From the NCBI RefSeq assembly GCF_011764545.1, contig NZ_AP022870.1, positions 6,888,001 through 6,952,000 of the forward strand: a stretch of DNA of 64,000 bases, written 5' to 3'. The position numbers and the translations under genes were made by a program. This document shows positions 26,617 through 36,734 of this stretch, piece by piece. This DNA comes from Phytohabitans flavus. GTDB lineage: Bacteria; Actinomycetota; Actinomycetes; Mycobacteriales; Micromonosporaceae. How positions within the stretch are numbered: position 1 is the stretch's first letter; the number at the start of each line of letters is the position of its first letter. The notes below the pieces were generated by a model. That model had not been told where the DNA came from, did not search any database, and saw only the letters and a program-made list of their open reading frames with translations.

Positions 26617-27609
26617 GTGGTGACCATCTGGTACGGCCTGCTCGGCCTCTTCTTCGCCGCCTACCTCGTGCTGGGCGGATACGACTACGGGTCCGGACTG
26701 CTGCTCGCCCGGTCCCGAAACAACGCGGATCGGCGGGCGGTGCTCACCGCCGTCGGCCCGTTCTTCCTCGGCAACGAGGTGTGGCTCGTGGCGGCGGTCG
26801 GCATCCTCTTCGGGGCGTTCCCGATGCTGGAGGGTGAGCTGCTGTCCGGCCTCTACCCGGCGGTGGCGCTGGCGCTGGCCGGTGTGCTCACCGTCACCGC
26901 CGCGGTGCAGCTGCGCAGCCGGACGGACCACGCTCGGGCCGCCTGGGACCGCGTCGTCATCGCGGGCAGCGCGCTCGCCGCGCTGGGTTGGGGCGCGGTC
27001 CTCGGCGGGCTGCTCCAGGGCGTACCGCTGCACGAGGACGGCCACGTCGAGGGTGTCAGCCACGTCGTCACGCCGTTCGCGGCCGCCTCCGCCGTGACAC
27101 TGCTCACGCTCGCGGCGGTACACGGGGCGGCGTTCCTCACGCTGCGGCTGCCCGAGGCGGGGCACGCTCGGATCGGTCGCCGGCTGGTGCCGTGGGCGCT
27201 CGCCGCGGTCGCCGCGACCACCGTCGTGGGCGTTCTCTCCGCTCGGGTACGCGACGCGGTGCAGCGCCCAGCCGCGGCCGTACCCCTGTTGTGCCTGCTG
27301 GTGGCGGCGTTGGTGGTCGCCGGCGGCGCGCTCGCCCGGGGAAGGCCCGGCGTGGGTTTCGCCGCGACGTCGGTGGCGCTCGTCGTGCCGGTAGCACTGG
27401 TCGGGGTGGCCACGTGGCCCTACGCGCTGGTCTCCACCGTCGATCCGGCGGCGAGCCTCACCGTGGCCGACGCGGCCGCGAGCGGTCCCACGCTGCGGCT
27501 GCTGAGCTGGCTGGCGGTACCGCTCATTCCGGTCTTATTAAGCTTCCAGATGATGTCCTGGTGGGTCTTCCGCGGACGGATCGACGGCCGAGCTCCGGTG
27601 TACTGGTGA
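26617..27609 (+). CDS. cydB: Cytochrome bd oxidase subunit II
   Basis: A 330-residue membrane protein with the family start IWYGLLGLFFAAYLVLGGYDYGSG and GPFFLGNEVWLVAAVGILFGAFP, and about eight hydrophobic segments. It partners CydA in the quinol oxidase. Twelve bases separate it from cydA. Its stop overlaps the GTG of cydD (GTGA), so the oxidase and its maturation transporter are co-expressed. Confidence 0.96.
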   Translation: MVTIWYGLLGLFFAAYLVLGGYDYGSGLLLARSRNNADRRAVLTAVGPFFLGNEVWLVAAVGILFGAFPMLEGELLSGLYPAVALALAGVLTVTAAVQLRSRTDHARAAWDRVVIAGSALAALGWGAVLGGLLQGVPLHEDGHVEGVSHVVTPFAAASAVTLLTLAAVHGAAFLTLRLPEAGHARIGRRLVPWALAAVAATTVVGVLSARVRDAVQRPAAAVPLLCLLVAALVVAGGALARGRPGVGFAATSVALVVPVALVGVATWPYALVSTVDPAASLTVADAAASGPTLRLLSWLAVPLIPVLLSFQMMSWWVFRGRIDGRAPVYW

Positions 27610-29258
27610 GTCGCCGGCCCTTCGATCCGCGCCTGCTACGCCGGGTCCCCGCGACCCGGCGGCAGTTCGCCGCGCTCGGACTCCTCGGCGTGGCCGCCGC
27701 GGTGGTCGTGATCGCGCAGGCCACAACGCTGGCGGCGCTGCTCGCCGGCGCGGTCGGAGGGCAGTTGGACCGGGCGGCGCTGGCCGGGTTCGTGGCCGCG
27801 GTGGCCGCCCGAGCGGGCGTGGTGTGGGGGCAGGGTGTCGTGGCGGCCCGGGCGGCGGCCACGGTCAAGGCGGCACTCCGCGGCGAGCTGCTCGGCGCGG
27901 TCGGGCGGCGCGGGCCGGAGTGGGTGGCCGGACAGCGGGCCGGCGAGATCGCCACGCTCGCCGGGCGCGGGCTGGACGCGCTGGACGCGTATTTCACGGG
28001 CTACCTGCCGCAGCTCGTGCTCGGCGTGACCGTGCCGGTCGCGGTGCTGGGACGGATGGTCTTCGCGGACTGGAGTTCGGCGCTGATCGTGGCGGTGACG
28101 CTCCCGCTCATTCCGATCTTCGGGGCGCTGCTGGGGTGGCAGACGGAGGCGGCGACAAAGCGCCAGTGGCGCCGGCTGGCGATGCTCGGCGGCCACTTCC
28201 TCGACATGGTGGCCGGGCTGCCCACGCTGCGCGCGTTCGGGCGGGAGCGGGCGCAGGTCGACGTGGTCCATCGGATGGCCGACGAGCACCGTACGGCGAC
28301 GATGCGGACGCTCCGGATCGCGTTCCTCTCCGGGATGGTGCTGGAGCTGGTCGCCACGCTCTCGGTCGCGCTTGTCGCGGTGCCGATCGGCCTGCGACTG
28401 CTGGACGGTGGCATCGGTCTGGAGACGGCCCTGCTGGTGCTGCTGCTCGCCCCGGAGGCGTACCTGCCGCTGCGCGCGGCCGGTGCCCGCTTCCACGCGA
28501 GCATGGAGGGGGTGACCGCGCTGGACGCCGCGCTGTCACTCTCCACTGTGGAGACTTCCGCGCGGGCGGATGATGTGCCGGGCGTGGTACGGGAGATCCG
28601 GCTGGAGTCGGTCACGGTCGAGTACGACCGCACTGTCGCCCTCCGCGACGTCTCGCTGACCATCCGGGCCGGCGAGCGGGTGGCGATCATCGGCCCGAGC
28701 GGGGCGGGCAAGAGCACGCTGCTCGGGCTGCTGCTCGGCTTCGTACGGCCGACGAGCGGGCGGGTGCTTGTCGACGGCGTCGACCTGGCCACGCTGGACC
28801 TGGACGCGTGGCGGGGGCGGCTCGCCTGGGTGCCGCAGCGGGCGCACCTCTTCGCCGCCTCGCTCGCCGACAACATCCGGCTCGGCGCGCCCGGCGCCAC
28901 GGACGAGGCGGTACGGATAGCGGTCAGGTCGGCCGCGCTGGACGAGGTCGTCGAGGCCCTGCCGGACGGGCTTGACACCGTGCTCGGCGAGCGCGGCCAT
29001 GGGCTCTCCAGCGGGCAGCGGCAGCGGGTGGCGCTGGCCCGGGCGTTCGTCCGCGACGCGCCCATCCTGCTGCTCGACGAGCCCACCGCGCGCCTCGACG
29101 GCGGCTCGGAGGCGGCGGTGCTCGACGCGACCCGGCGGCTGGTTGCCGGCCGTACCGCGCTGATGGTGGCCCACCGCCCGGCGCTGCTGGCCGAGGCCGA
29201 CCGGGTGATCCGGGTGACGGACGGGCACGTGGTCTCCCTCGCGGAGGCGGCGGCATGA
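27606..29258 (+). CDS. cydD: Thiol reductant ABC exporter subunit CydD
   Basis: A 550-residue half-transporter with an N-terminal six-helix membrane domain (GRELRPQW-type region here AGQRAGEIATLAGRGLDALD, then DWSSALIVAVTLPLIPIFG). The C-terminal ATPase has Walker A IGPSGAGKST, signature LSSGQRQRVALARAF and Walker B ILLLDEPTARLD. With CydC it exports glutathione- or cysteine-type thiols (heme has also been proposed) and is needed for cytochrome bd assembly. The GTG start overlaps the cydB stop; residues upstream in this frame are read from cydB and are not real. Confidence 0.94.
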   Translation: MSRRPFDPRLLRRVPATRRQFAALGLLGVAAAVVVIAQATTLAALLAGAVGGQLDRAALAGFVAAVAARAGVVWGQGVVAARAAATVKAALRGELLGAVGRRGPEWVAGQRAGEIATLAGRGLDALDAYFTGYLPQLVLGVTVPVAVLGRMVFADWSSALIVAVTLPLIPIFGALLGWQTEAATKRQWRRLAMLGGHFLDMVAGLPTLRAFGRERAQVDVVHRMADEHRTATMRTLRIAFLSGMVLELVATLSVALVAVPIGLRLLDGGIGLETALLVLLLAPEAYLPLRAAGARFHASMEGVTALDAALSLSTVETSARADDVPGVVREIRLESVTVEYDRTVALRDVSLTIRAGERVAIIGPSGAGKSTLLGLLLGFVRPTSGRVLVDGVDLATLDLDAWRGRLAWVPQRAHLFAASLADNIRLGAPGATDEAVRIAVRSAALDEVVEALPDGLDTVLGERGHGLSSGQRQRVALARAFVRDAPILLLDEPTARLDGGSEAAVLDATRRLVAGRTALMVAHRPALLAEADRVIRVTDGHVVSLAEAAA

Positions 29259-30883
29259 CTCCCGTCCTGCGGCTCGCCCGCCCCTACCTCGGCCGGCTGA
29301 TCGGCGCGGGTCTGCTCGCCGCCGGTACCGAGATCGCCGGCGTAGCGCTGATGGCCACCGCGACCTGGCTGCTGATGACGGCTGCGGGCCAGCCGCCGAT
29401 CAGCGCACTGACGGTCGCGATCGTGTCGGTGCGGGCGCTGGCGATCGGGCGGGGTGTGCTCCGGTACACCGAGCGGCTCACCGGGCACGACGCGGTGCTG
29501 CGGATCGTCACGGACGTGCGGGCGCGGGTCTTCGGCACGCTCGCCACCCGGCGGGAGGCGGCTCGATCGGGCGACGCGCTCAGCCGCATGGTGTCCGATG
29601 TGGACGCCGTACAGGATCTGCTGCTGCGGGTACTTGTGCCTGGCGCGGCGGCGGCCATGGTGGCGGTAGTCGCCGTGGGTGGCGCGTCCCTCATCTCCCC
29701 GGCCGCGGCGACGGTGTTCGCGGTGGGGCTGCTGGTCGCCGGCATCGGCCTGCCCGCGGCGGCCACCGCGCTGACCCGGCGCACCGCCGAGCGGGTCGCC
29801 CCGCTGCGCGGCGCGCTCGCCAACGACGCGATCGACCTGACGCATGGTGCGGCCGACCTCGCCGCGTACGGCGCGACCGGCACCGCCCTCGCCGGGGCCC
29901 AGCGCCGGGCGGACGAGCTGGCCCGGCTGGAGCGGCGCCTCGCCACGTCGGGATGGGCGGTGGACGCTGCCGGGGTGCTGGTCTCCGGCGCGACGGCGGG
30001 CGCGGTGGCCGCGATCGCGCTGCGGGCCGGCGTCGACGGGGTGCTCGTCGGGGTACTGGCGGTCGGCACCCTCGCCGCGGTCGAGGCGTGCCTGGCGCTG
30101 GTCGTCGCGGCTCGGCAGTGGACGGAGCTGCGGGCCCCGCTCGCTCGGGTCGCCACGCTGCTGACGCCGGAGGCCTCCTCTCCGCCGCCAAGCTCCCTTG
30201 ACCTCGCGGATATCACCGTGCGGTACCGCCCTGAAGGTCCGCCCGCGCTCGACAGCGTGTGCGTGGACCTGCCGCCCGGCCGACGGCTCGGCGTCGTCGG
30301 CCCGAGCGGCGCGGGCAAGAGCACGCTGCTGGCCGCGCTCGCCGAGTGGGGTGGGTCGCCTCGGAAGGTGGGCGGGCTGCTCGCCGAGGCGTACGTCTTC
30401 CACGCGACGGTGCGCGAAAACCTCCACCTCGGCCGCCCGGACGCCACCGACGACGACCTGGCCGCGGCCTGCGCGGCGGCTGGGCTCCTGGATTGGGTAC
30501 GGGAGCAGCCGGACGGCTGGGACACAGTGGTCGGCGAGGACGGCGCGCAGCTGTCCGGCGGGCAGCGGCAGCGGCTGGCGCTGGCCCGCGCGGTACTGCT
30601 CGACCCCGACGTACTCCTGCTCGACGAGCCCACCGAGGGCCTCGACCCGGCGGCGGCCGACCAGGTGCTGGCCGGAGTGCTTGGGGCGGCCCGGGGCGGG
30701 GTGGTGCTCGTCACGCACCGGCTGCGCGGGCTGGAGGGCCTGGACGAGGTGATCGTGCTGGACGCCGGCCGGGTGGTGACGCGGGGCACGCACGCCGAGC
30801 TTGTGGAGGCACCGGGCTGGTACCGCGACCAGTGGCTGGCCCAGGAGACGGCCGAGCGCGGGTACGTCGCCGCGAGCCCTTAA
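29255..30883 (+). CDS. cydC: Thiol reductant ABC exporter subunit CydC
   Basis: A 542-residue half-transporter that pairs with CydD. The membrane domain includes GVALMATATWLLMTAAGQPP and SGDALSRMVSDVDAVQDLLLR. The ATPase has Walker A GPSGAGKST, signature LSGGQRQRLALARAV and Walker B LLLDEPTEGLDP. Between Walker A and the signature the domain is shorter than usual (VGGLLAEAYVFHATVRENLHLG), which looks natural. The ATG overlaps the cydD TGA. Last gene of cydABDC. Confidence 0.94.
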   Translation: MTPVLRLARPYLGRLIGAGLLAAGTEIAGVALMATATWLLMTAAGQPPISALTVAIVSVRALAIGRGVLRYTERLTGHDAVLRIVTDVRARVFGTLATRREAARSGDALSRMVSDVDAVQDLLLRVLVPGAAAAMVAVVAVGGASLISPAAATVFAVGLLVAGIGLPAAATALTRRTAERVAPLRGALANDAIDLTHGAADLAAYGATGTALAGAQRRADELARLERRLATSGWAVDAAGVLVSGATAGAVAAIALRAGVDGVLVGVLAVGTLAAVEACLALVVAARQWTELRAPLARVATLLTPEASSPPPSSLDLADITVRYRPEGPPALDSVCVDLPPGRRLGVVGPSGAGKSTLLAALAEWGGSPRKVGGLLAEAYVFHATVRENLHLGRPDATDDDLAAACAAAGLLDWVREQPDGWDTVVGEDGAQLSGGQRQRLALARAVLLDPDVLLLDEPTEGLDPAAADQVLAGVLGAARGGVVLVTHRLRGLEGLDEVIVLDAGRVVTRGTHAELVEAPGWYRDQWLAQETAERGYVAASP

Positions 30884-30932
30884 GGGCGCCTCCCGGATGT
30901 AGCACGGGTGGCTCCCATGGCACGCTCGGGCC

Positions 30933-31622
30933 ATGCACGCGCCGATCGACGAGTATGTCCGGACGCTCGACCGCGCCCTGACCGGCCCGGGTCGGCTCAA
31001 GGTCGACATGCTGCGCGAGGCGCGGGATGGGCTGGCGGACGCGGCGGAGGCGTACCAGGAGGACGGGCTGCCCCGCGCGGAGGCCGAGCGGCTCGCGGTG
31101 GCGGAGTTCGGCGAGGTCCGTGCGCTGGCCCCGGCCTACCAGGCGGAGTTGGGCCTCGGCGCGGCGCGCAGGCTGGCGATCAAGATGATGCTGGTGTACG
31201 TGCTGATCGCCGCGCTGGCCGACTTCATGTGGCGGGGCTCGCCGTGGTCGACCTCGACGACCGAGCCGTACCCGCCCGTCGGATACCTCTTCATCTCGCA
31301 GGCGCAGGACTACTTCGGCTACGTATGGATCGGCCTGGCGCTGGCGGTGTACGCGTGGCTGGCCTGGGCTGCCCGGCGCGGCCACCCGGGCGGGCGGGTC
31401 ACGGTGCGCGTGATCGCGCTCGTCACGCTCTCGATCGTGGGCCTGACCTGGCTGGCCGGCACCGTCATCTACGTCTGGTCGCTCTGGCTGTGGGACGCGG
31501 CGCTCACCTGGCCGCCGATGGTGGCGGGCGGGCTGCTTGTCGTGGTGGCGTACACGTGGCTGACGCGCTCGGCGGTCGCCTGCCTTGGGGCGGCACCGAA
31601 GCGCCGCCCGGTCACGTCGTAG
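30933..31622 (+). CDS. Membrane protein with N-terminal permease-prefix (HAAS-like) domain
   Basis: A 229-residue protein. Residues 1-75 are a helical signalling domain common next to PadR regulators (MHAPIDEYVRTLDRALTGPG, RARDGLADAAEAYQ-like, GLPRAEAERLAVAEFGEV). About four membrane segments follow. The PadR gene ends inside its last codons on the opposite strand (11-base convergent overlap), so the usual regulator/target pairing is kept but the orientation is convergent and not an operon. Function unknown, possibly a sensor. Confidence 0.85.
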   Translation: MHAPIDEYVRTLDRALTGPGRLKVDMLREARDGLADAAEAYQEDGLPRAEAERLAVAEFGEVRALAPAYQAELGLGAARRLAIKMMLVYVLIAALADFMWRGSPWSTSTTEPYPPVGYLFISQAQDYFGYVWIGLALAVYAWLAWAARRGHPGGRVTVRVIALVTLSIVGLTWLAGTVIYVWSLWLWDAALTWPPMVAGGLLVVVAYTWLTRSAVACLGAAPKRRPVTS

Positions 31623-31953
31623 CCGGCGGCGGGCCCTCGGTCCCCAAAAATCGGCTCACTGTGGAGCTCAGCTCCTGCCAGCTGGCCCGCTCCCCGGCGA
31701 GTGCGCGGTGGCCCGAGCCGGTGAGCCGGTACGTACGGCGCTCGCGCCCATTGACCGTGCTCCACTCGCTCTCCACGTGCCCGGCGCGCTCAAGGCGGCG
31801 CAGCGCGGGATAGATGGTGCCGGTCGGCAGGTTGAGCGTGCCGCCGCTGCGCGACTTGAGCGCTTCGATGATCGCGTAGCCGTGCAGCGCACCGCCCTCC
31901 AGCACGGAAAGCAGCAGGGCATCCAGGTGTCCGTGCAGGGCCTGCGACTTCAT
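31612..31953 (-). CDS. PadR family transcriptional regulator
   Basis: A 113-residue winged-helix protein: LDALLLSVLEGGALHGYAIIEALKSRSGG, TGTIYPALRRLERAGHVESEW and RRTYRLTGSGHRALA, the classic PadR signature. The short C-terminus places it in the small PadR-s2 type. The start MKSQALHGHLDAL at 31953 is preferred to an upstream ATG. It probably controls the neighbouring HAAS-like membrane protein, by analogy with similar pairs. Confidence 0.93.
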   Translation of the reverse strand: MKSQALHGHLDALLLSVLEGGALHGYAIIEALKSRSGGTLNLPTGTIYPALRRLERAGHVESEWSTVNGRERRTYRLTGSGHRALAGERASWQELSSTVSRFLGTEGPPPATT

Positions 31954-32098
31954 AGGTAGTAAGGCTACCGATGTCCGCATGCTTCTCCAACGGGGTGCGG
32001 GCGTTCATCGCGCAGGATGGGCTACTACTGTGTCCGCAGAGTCGCCGACCCGACAGCCCTCGGGTCGGTGCCGGATCTGAGCCCACACGGAGGTCAGC

Positions 32099-33068
32099 GT
32101 GGCCCGCCAGTCGCCCAACCGGCCGGACGCCGACAAGCCCGAGCCCGACCTCGAGATCGACGAGGATCTCGACGAGGTCGACGCCGACGAGGAAGAAGTA
32201 GAGGACGACGAGGAGACCTCGCCGTCCGCCTCGACGCGCGGCGCGTCGTCCCTGTGGTCCGACACAAAGATCGACCCGGTCGAGATCGCGCTGCCGTCCG
32301 GCGTGGGCTACACCCTGCGGGCGTACCGGCTCTCCACCGCGCTCACGCCGACCGACATCGCCGACCGCGACGAGGAAGACCCCTTCGCGGCAAAGGCCCG
32401 GCACGGCATCCCGGAGGAGGACGACGAGACCGTCGTGATCCTCGATGACGACTTCCCGAGCGAGGAAGACGACGAGGACGACGAGACCGAGGAGATCAAG
32501 CGCCGCGGCAAGCACGCCCGCGACGAGGACTCGGACGAGCCGTCGGCCGAAGACTTCGAGGACGAGGAAGAGGAGGAGGCGGCCGAGGAGGTGCCGGTCT
32601 TCCTCAGCCACCGCGGCCGGCTGCTGCTCTTCAAGAGCCCCGAGTCGCTTGTGTCGTTCGTGCGCTCCGGTGCGCCCAACGACCTCGCTCAGGTGGACGG
32701 CTGGGCCGAGGTGGTCGAGCGGATGCAGCCGACCGACGTGGCCCCTCGGACGACGACTCGTACGAGCTGGATCTGGTCGTGGAAAACCTGCGCGGTGGAC
32801 ACGACACATGGGACTTCAACCTGCTGATCGAGGCCGGTGAGGCAGCCCGCGACCTGGCGTATGCGCTGCGCCTCACTCCGGTACTCACCGCCCTGTCCCC
32901 GGGTCACCTCTCGATGACCTTGACGAGGCACTTCGTTCCGCGGCAGGTGGCGGTCTTGGTGCATTTAGGGGTCGCCGCCGATTGAAGAAAATCGGGGCAC
33001 AACAGGCAAGTCTGGGCTGGCGCACGATAATCGGCAAGATCTCTGCGGCTGTGGACTGGCGCGACTGA
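32099..33068 (+). CDS. Acidic 'primosomal-like' actinomycete protein (two frameshifts, about 32742-32749 and 32897-32904)
   Basis: About 323 residues after adding two missing bases. The N-terminal 160 residues are extremely rich in Asp and Glu (EIDEDLDEVDADEEEVEDDE). Ordered segments IDPVEIALPSGVGYTLRAYR and EEVPVFLSHRGRLLLFKSPE are interspersed. The joined C-terminus reads DLVVENLRGGHDTWDFNLLI, then SPLDDLDEALR and KKIGAQQASLGWRTIIGKIS ending VDWRD. Similar proteins in Micromonosporaceae carry the loose label 'primosomal protein', without evidence for that role. GTG start with a CGGAGGTC ribosome-binding sequence. No signal peptide. Confidence 0.8.
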
Positions 33069-33129
33069 CCCCTCACCAGGGACCATCAGTCGTTGGCACA
33101 CGCTCAAGTCCGGGGAGGAGGACGACGCC

Positions 33130-35888
33130 GTGGCGCTCGTGCGCGTGTACTGCGGTCTGGCGTCGGCGGATCCGACAGCGCAAGCGGCCTCGGCCGAGTC
33201 GCGTTTGACGGTCGCCGTGGTCGACGACGCGGGGCGGCTGCTCGACGTCTGCGAGGTCAGCGACGATCCGGCGGGCTATGCCCAGCTGGGCGCGCTGCTC
33301 GTGGAGCGCTCCAGCGGGCCGACCGGGGTCGCGATCGCCGCGGACAGCGATGATCACCTGGTCACGTCGCTCCTCACCGCAGCCGGGCGCCCGCTCGCCA
33401 TCGCCGACGACGACGCGGCCGACGATTACGCAGAGCGCTTTGCCGATGACGAATCGTTGGAGGAGATGGAGTCTCCGGCCGCCGAGCGGCGTGCGGTCGG
33501 GCTGGCCCGCGCCCTCCAGGCCGGTGCCCTCTCCGCGGTCGCCCTCCCCGTGCCGCGCGACCTGTTGACGTACAAGCCGGTGCTCGCCGCGCACGCCGCG
33601 CTCTGCAACGGCCGGCTCTCCGCCGCTGTCGCGCTGCGCGAGGTGCTCCGCGAGCTCTACCCGGCGGCTTTGCGGGCATACCCGGACCCGGCTGAGCCGC
33701 TGTCGCTCGCGGTGCTCGACGCGTTGCCCGAGCCCAGCCTGCTCAATGGCACCGCCAGCGGTCGGGGGCGGGAGTCCACCTCCGCCACCGACGCGGTCAT
33801 CAAGCAGCTCGCGGACGAGGGCATCGCCGACGCCGATACGGTCGCCGACAAGATCACCGCGCTCCGTGTGGCGATCGCCGAGTCCCCCCGACGCGGCAGC
33901 ACGAGCAAGGCGCTGGTCCCGGCCATCTCCGAGACCGTGCGGCAGGCGGTCGCCGCGGTGCGCGCCTGCGACCTGGGCTGCGACGCTCTCATCTCGACGC
34001 TCAGCGCCCGCCTGACTGCTCCGCCCACGACCGCCGGCCGGCGCAGCACGCTGCGCCAGGCCGCAGAAGTCAGCACGGCACAGTCCGCACCCACCACCCC
34101 CGGTCTGCACGCGGTCCGCCCGCCGGCCGAGGAGCCCGCGCCGACCCGGGTCGGACGCCGGGCCCGCCCCGAGCCCGCGGCCGCCAGCGCCGCTCCGGCA
34201 GTGCCGCACGCGATGACGACGCCGCCGGTCGCACCCGCACCCGTGACCCGTCCGCCGGTGGCACCTCCGCCGGTCAACCGCCCGGCCGCCGCACGGGGCA
34301 CGGACACCGGCCGCCGCCACGCCGAGCCGGCCGCGCGCCCGGCGACCGCGCCGTCGTCGGCCCCGCCGATGGCGCCAGCCGCCTCGGCCTCGCCGGTCGT
34401 GCGGCCGCCCGTCGCGCCGCCCCGGCGAGCCGCCCAGCGGCTGTCCCGCCGGTGGCTCCGGCCGCGATCAGCGCACCGACGCCGCTGCCGATCCGCTCGT
34501 CGGCTCCGCCCGCCCGGCCCGGGACCTCGACGGTGTATGGCGGTGGCGGTCCCGACACGACGCAGATCGCCCTGCCGCTGTCCCGGCCCGAGCTGCCGCG
34601 CACACCTGAGCCGCCCCGGATGGAGCCACCGCGCGTCCCCGACCCGATGAGCAACCGGCCGGTCTCCGCGCCACCGCCCCCGCCGCCCGGCATCACGCCT
34701 ATCGCGCCCGCCGCCGTGGTGCCGGCCCAGCGTGGTCTCGCGCCGGCCGACAGCGGCGAGCCGTTCCGCGCCACGCTCACGACAGCCGCGATGAATAGCG
34801 CACGCGCCGAGCGGCAGCGCCCCACGCCGATACCGCCGCGCCCCAACACCCGGCCGGACGTTCCGCCGGCGGCCCAGGGTGGTGCAGCTACTCCGAGTGG
34901 TTTTGGTGCTACGGATCTGAACGTGCCCTTGCCACGACACGTGCCCGAGCCCGGCTCCCGCGCCGCTTGGCCCTTGGTCAACCCGGCCGAAAACGACCGC
35001 ACCCGCGCCGACGCCGCGCCGCTACCGTCTCGTTTGGACGCTCAGCCGACGGCGCGACCGCGCCTCGAGCCAGAGCCGGCACCCCGGCCGCGCCTTGAGC
35101 CGGAGCCCCGACCGCGCCTTGAGGCCGAGCCGGCGGCGCGCGGCGTGACGTACCAGCGGGCAAACGGCGATCGGCCCTACTCCGGCTTCGGCGAGTTGGA
35201 CCGGCCCGCTCAGCCGGCCGCCAGCGACGGTCGCGTGACGCCACCGTGGCAGGCGGACGACCTGCCGCAGGAGCCGCCGATGCTGCGCCTGGTCGAGCCG
35301 CCGCCGCTGTCCGACCGCGCGCTCGACGACCGCCCCCTGAGCGGTACGACCGCGCTGGATGCCCCGTCCCTGCGCCTCGTCGACGCTGAGGCGAGCGACC
35401 GTGGCGCGCGTACGGCCCGGTCCCGCCGCGCGGTGGAGCGCAGTGCCGTGCCAGTGGCCGAAGAGGGCGACGGCGACCTGCTGATCTTCGCTCAGACCCG
35501 CTCGGCCTGGTTCGTCGGACACCCGGAAGACGAAAACAAGCCCGACTGGGCCTCGTCCGCCGACACCGGCTGGCAGGCCGCCTCGCAGGCCGCCACGCCG
35601 CAGGTGGGCGCCGAGACGACCTCAGGCCTGCCGCGCCGTGTCCCCCAGGCCAACCTGGTGCCCGGCTCCGCCCTGCCGCCCCGCGAGGAGCGCCCGCTGC
35701 GGATCGTCCGGGACGCGCAGAGCATCGCCGCCCACACGACCGGCTACTTCCGCGGCTGGCGCCGCGGGCAGGAGATCGGCGGTTACGCGGTCGGCGGCCG
35801 GCCGGGCCGTGAGGCTGCGGGCGGCTGGGACTTCAGCCGTGAATCGGGCCGCGAAGACGAGTACCGCTCGGCGGGCTACCGCTCCTGA
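33130..35888 (+). CDS. Large Pro/Ala-rich protein of unknown function (frameshift at about 34420-34423)
   Basis: About 919 residues when one C is restored in the CCCC run at 34420-34423 (joining RPPVAPP to PASRPAAVPPVAPAA). The N-terminal 300 residues are globular: MALVRVYCGLASADPTAQ, a strand LTVAVVDDAGRLLDVCEVS recalling RNase H-like folds, and helices LLTYKPVLAAHAALCNGRLS. About 400 residues of Pro/Ala/Arg-rich linker follow, with RLEPEP repeats near 35060-35130. The C-terminus is conserved-looking (GDLLIFAQTRSAWFVGHPED, GWRRGQEIGGYAVGGRPG). No signal peptide or membrane segment. A strong GGGGAGGAGG site precedes the GTG. It converges on the conservon. Confidence 0.75.
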
Positions 35889-35899
35889 CCCAGGACCGT

Positions 35900-35938
35900 G
35901 AAAGGGGGCGCCGGGCCTGCGGGCCTAGCGCCCCTTTC
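35900..35938 (+). terminator. Terminator after the Pro-rich gene
   Basis: GAAAGGGGGCGC pairs with GCGCCCCTTTC (one bulged G) around a 16-base loop, starting 11 bases after the stop codon at 35888. The right arm ends in CTTTCGC, a weak T-run. Confidence 0.8.
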
Positions 35939-36158
35939 GCCGCTGTGGGCCTCCAACACCGCCGTCGCGGGGGTTGGCTGACTCACGCGGGTTAGACGTC
36001 CTGTGTGGAAATGAGGGCCGCTACCTGGCCTCTCCGCGAAGAGGGCTGCCCCAACCGCGCGAGGTCCAGAGAGACTCTCTGCCGTCGAGGCTCATCGAAT
36101 CTGTCCACAATGGCCCAAGCCGCTGCCTTCGCCGCCCACACTCGCCACGGCCCACGAC

Positions 36159-36222
36159 AGTTGATCAGGGACTTCGTGGGCGAGTCGTCCCGCGTGTCCC
36201 TCCACCAACTCCCTGATCAACT
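36159..36222. repeat. Perfect 13-bp inverted repeat with 38-base loop
   Basis: AGTTGATCAGGGA at 36159-36171 is matched exactly by TCCCTGATCAACT at 36210-36222. The arms contain the palindrome TGATCA. The layout resembles a REP/BIME-like or miniature element in a convergent intergenic region. No transposase is nearby and no clear target duplication was seen. Confidence 0.75.
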
Positions 36223-36455
36223 CCGCCGATCAAGGCCCCGCCACCTACCACCGTCGCCCCTCGTCGGCGCGATGGGATCGGAGCACGCAGCGATCAAAGA
36301 TGTGCAAGCTCTGTGCGTCGCGCGCGCCAGGTGGCCGCGGCCTCACAGACTCCTGGTCGAGGCCGGCGGCACCGAGGATGCGCGGAGAGCGAAGGCGATG
36401 GAGGCCGCCTTCGCGGGCCCGCCGGCCGTGCCGGCCGGGGTTTGGCTCGTGGGCA

Positions 36456-36518
36456 GCGGAGGGTGAGGCCGCGGGAGCAGCGGTCCGGACCACAGCGGAC
36501 GTCGCGGTAGCTCAAATC
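36456..36518 (+). repeat. 63-nt dispersed repeat, copy B
   Basis: Gap-free match to copies at 22703-22765 (5 differences) and 63693-63755 (4 differences). The internal palindrome is perfect here (GGTCCGGACC). It lies between the convergent Pro-rich gene and the GTPase gene. Confidence 0.9.
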
Positions 36519-36734
36519 TTCATCAGGCAATGAGCCCGAAGCCGCCATTGTGGACGGACCTAAAGGCCCCGACCCCGAAAAGATCTCTATACGTGCGCCG
36601 ATGAAGGCAAACCTTCCTGCGGGCAGCGGCGCCCGACCGCGCGACCTTTGTCTCGAAGTGCCACTGTGGACAAGCGGCAGCACGCAGCCGCCGACGGGCA
36701 TCTGCCCGCCGGCGGCGAGGTGTTCGCGAGCCCG

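Larger units (their letters stand above)
35939..36734. other. 796-base convergent intergenic region with two repeat elements
   Basis: No gene is supported between the terminator and the end of the GTPase gene. A plus-strand frame of 153 codons (36005-36466) exists, but it runs through both repeat elements and has no recognisable protein. The region holds a 13-bp long-range inverted repeat (36159-36222) and copy B of the 63-nt repeat (36456-36518), which are listed separately. It may contain decayed coding sequence. Confidence 0.6.

Noticed and set aside
36005..36466. 153-codon plus-strand frame
   Set aside because: It runs through an inverted repeat and into the 63-nt repeat and has no family-like segments. 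Chance frames of this length are common at this GC content.
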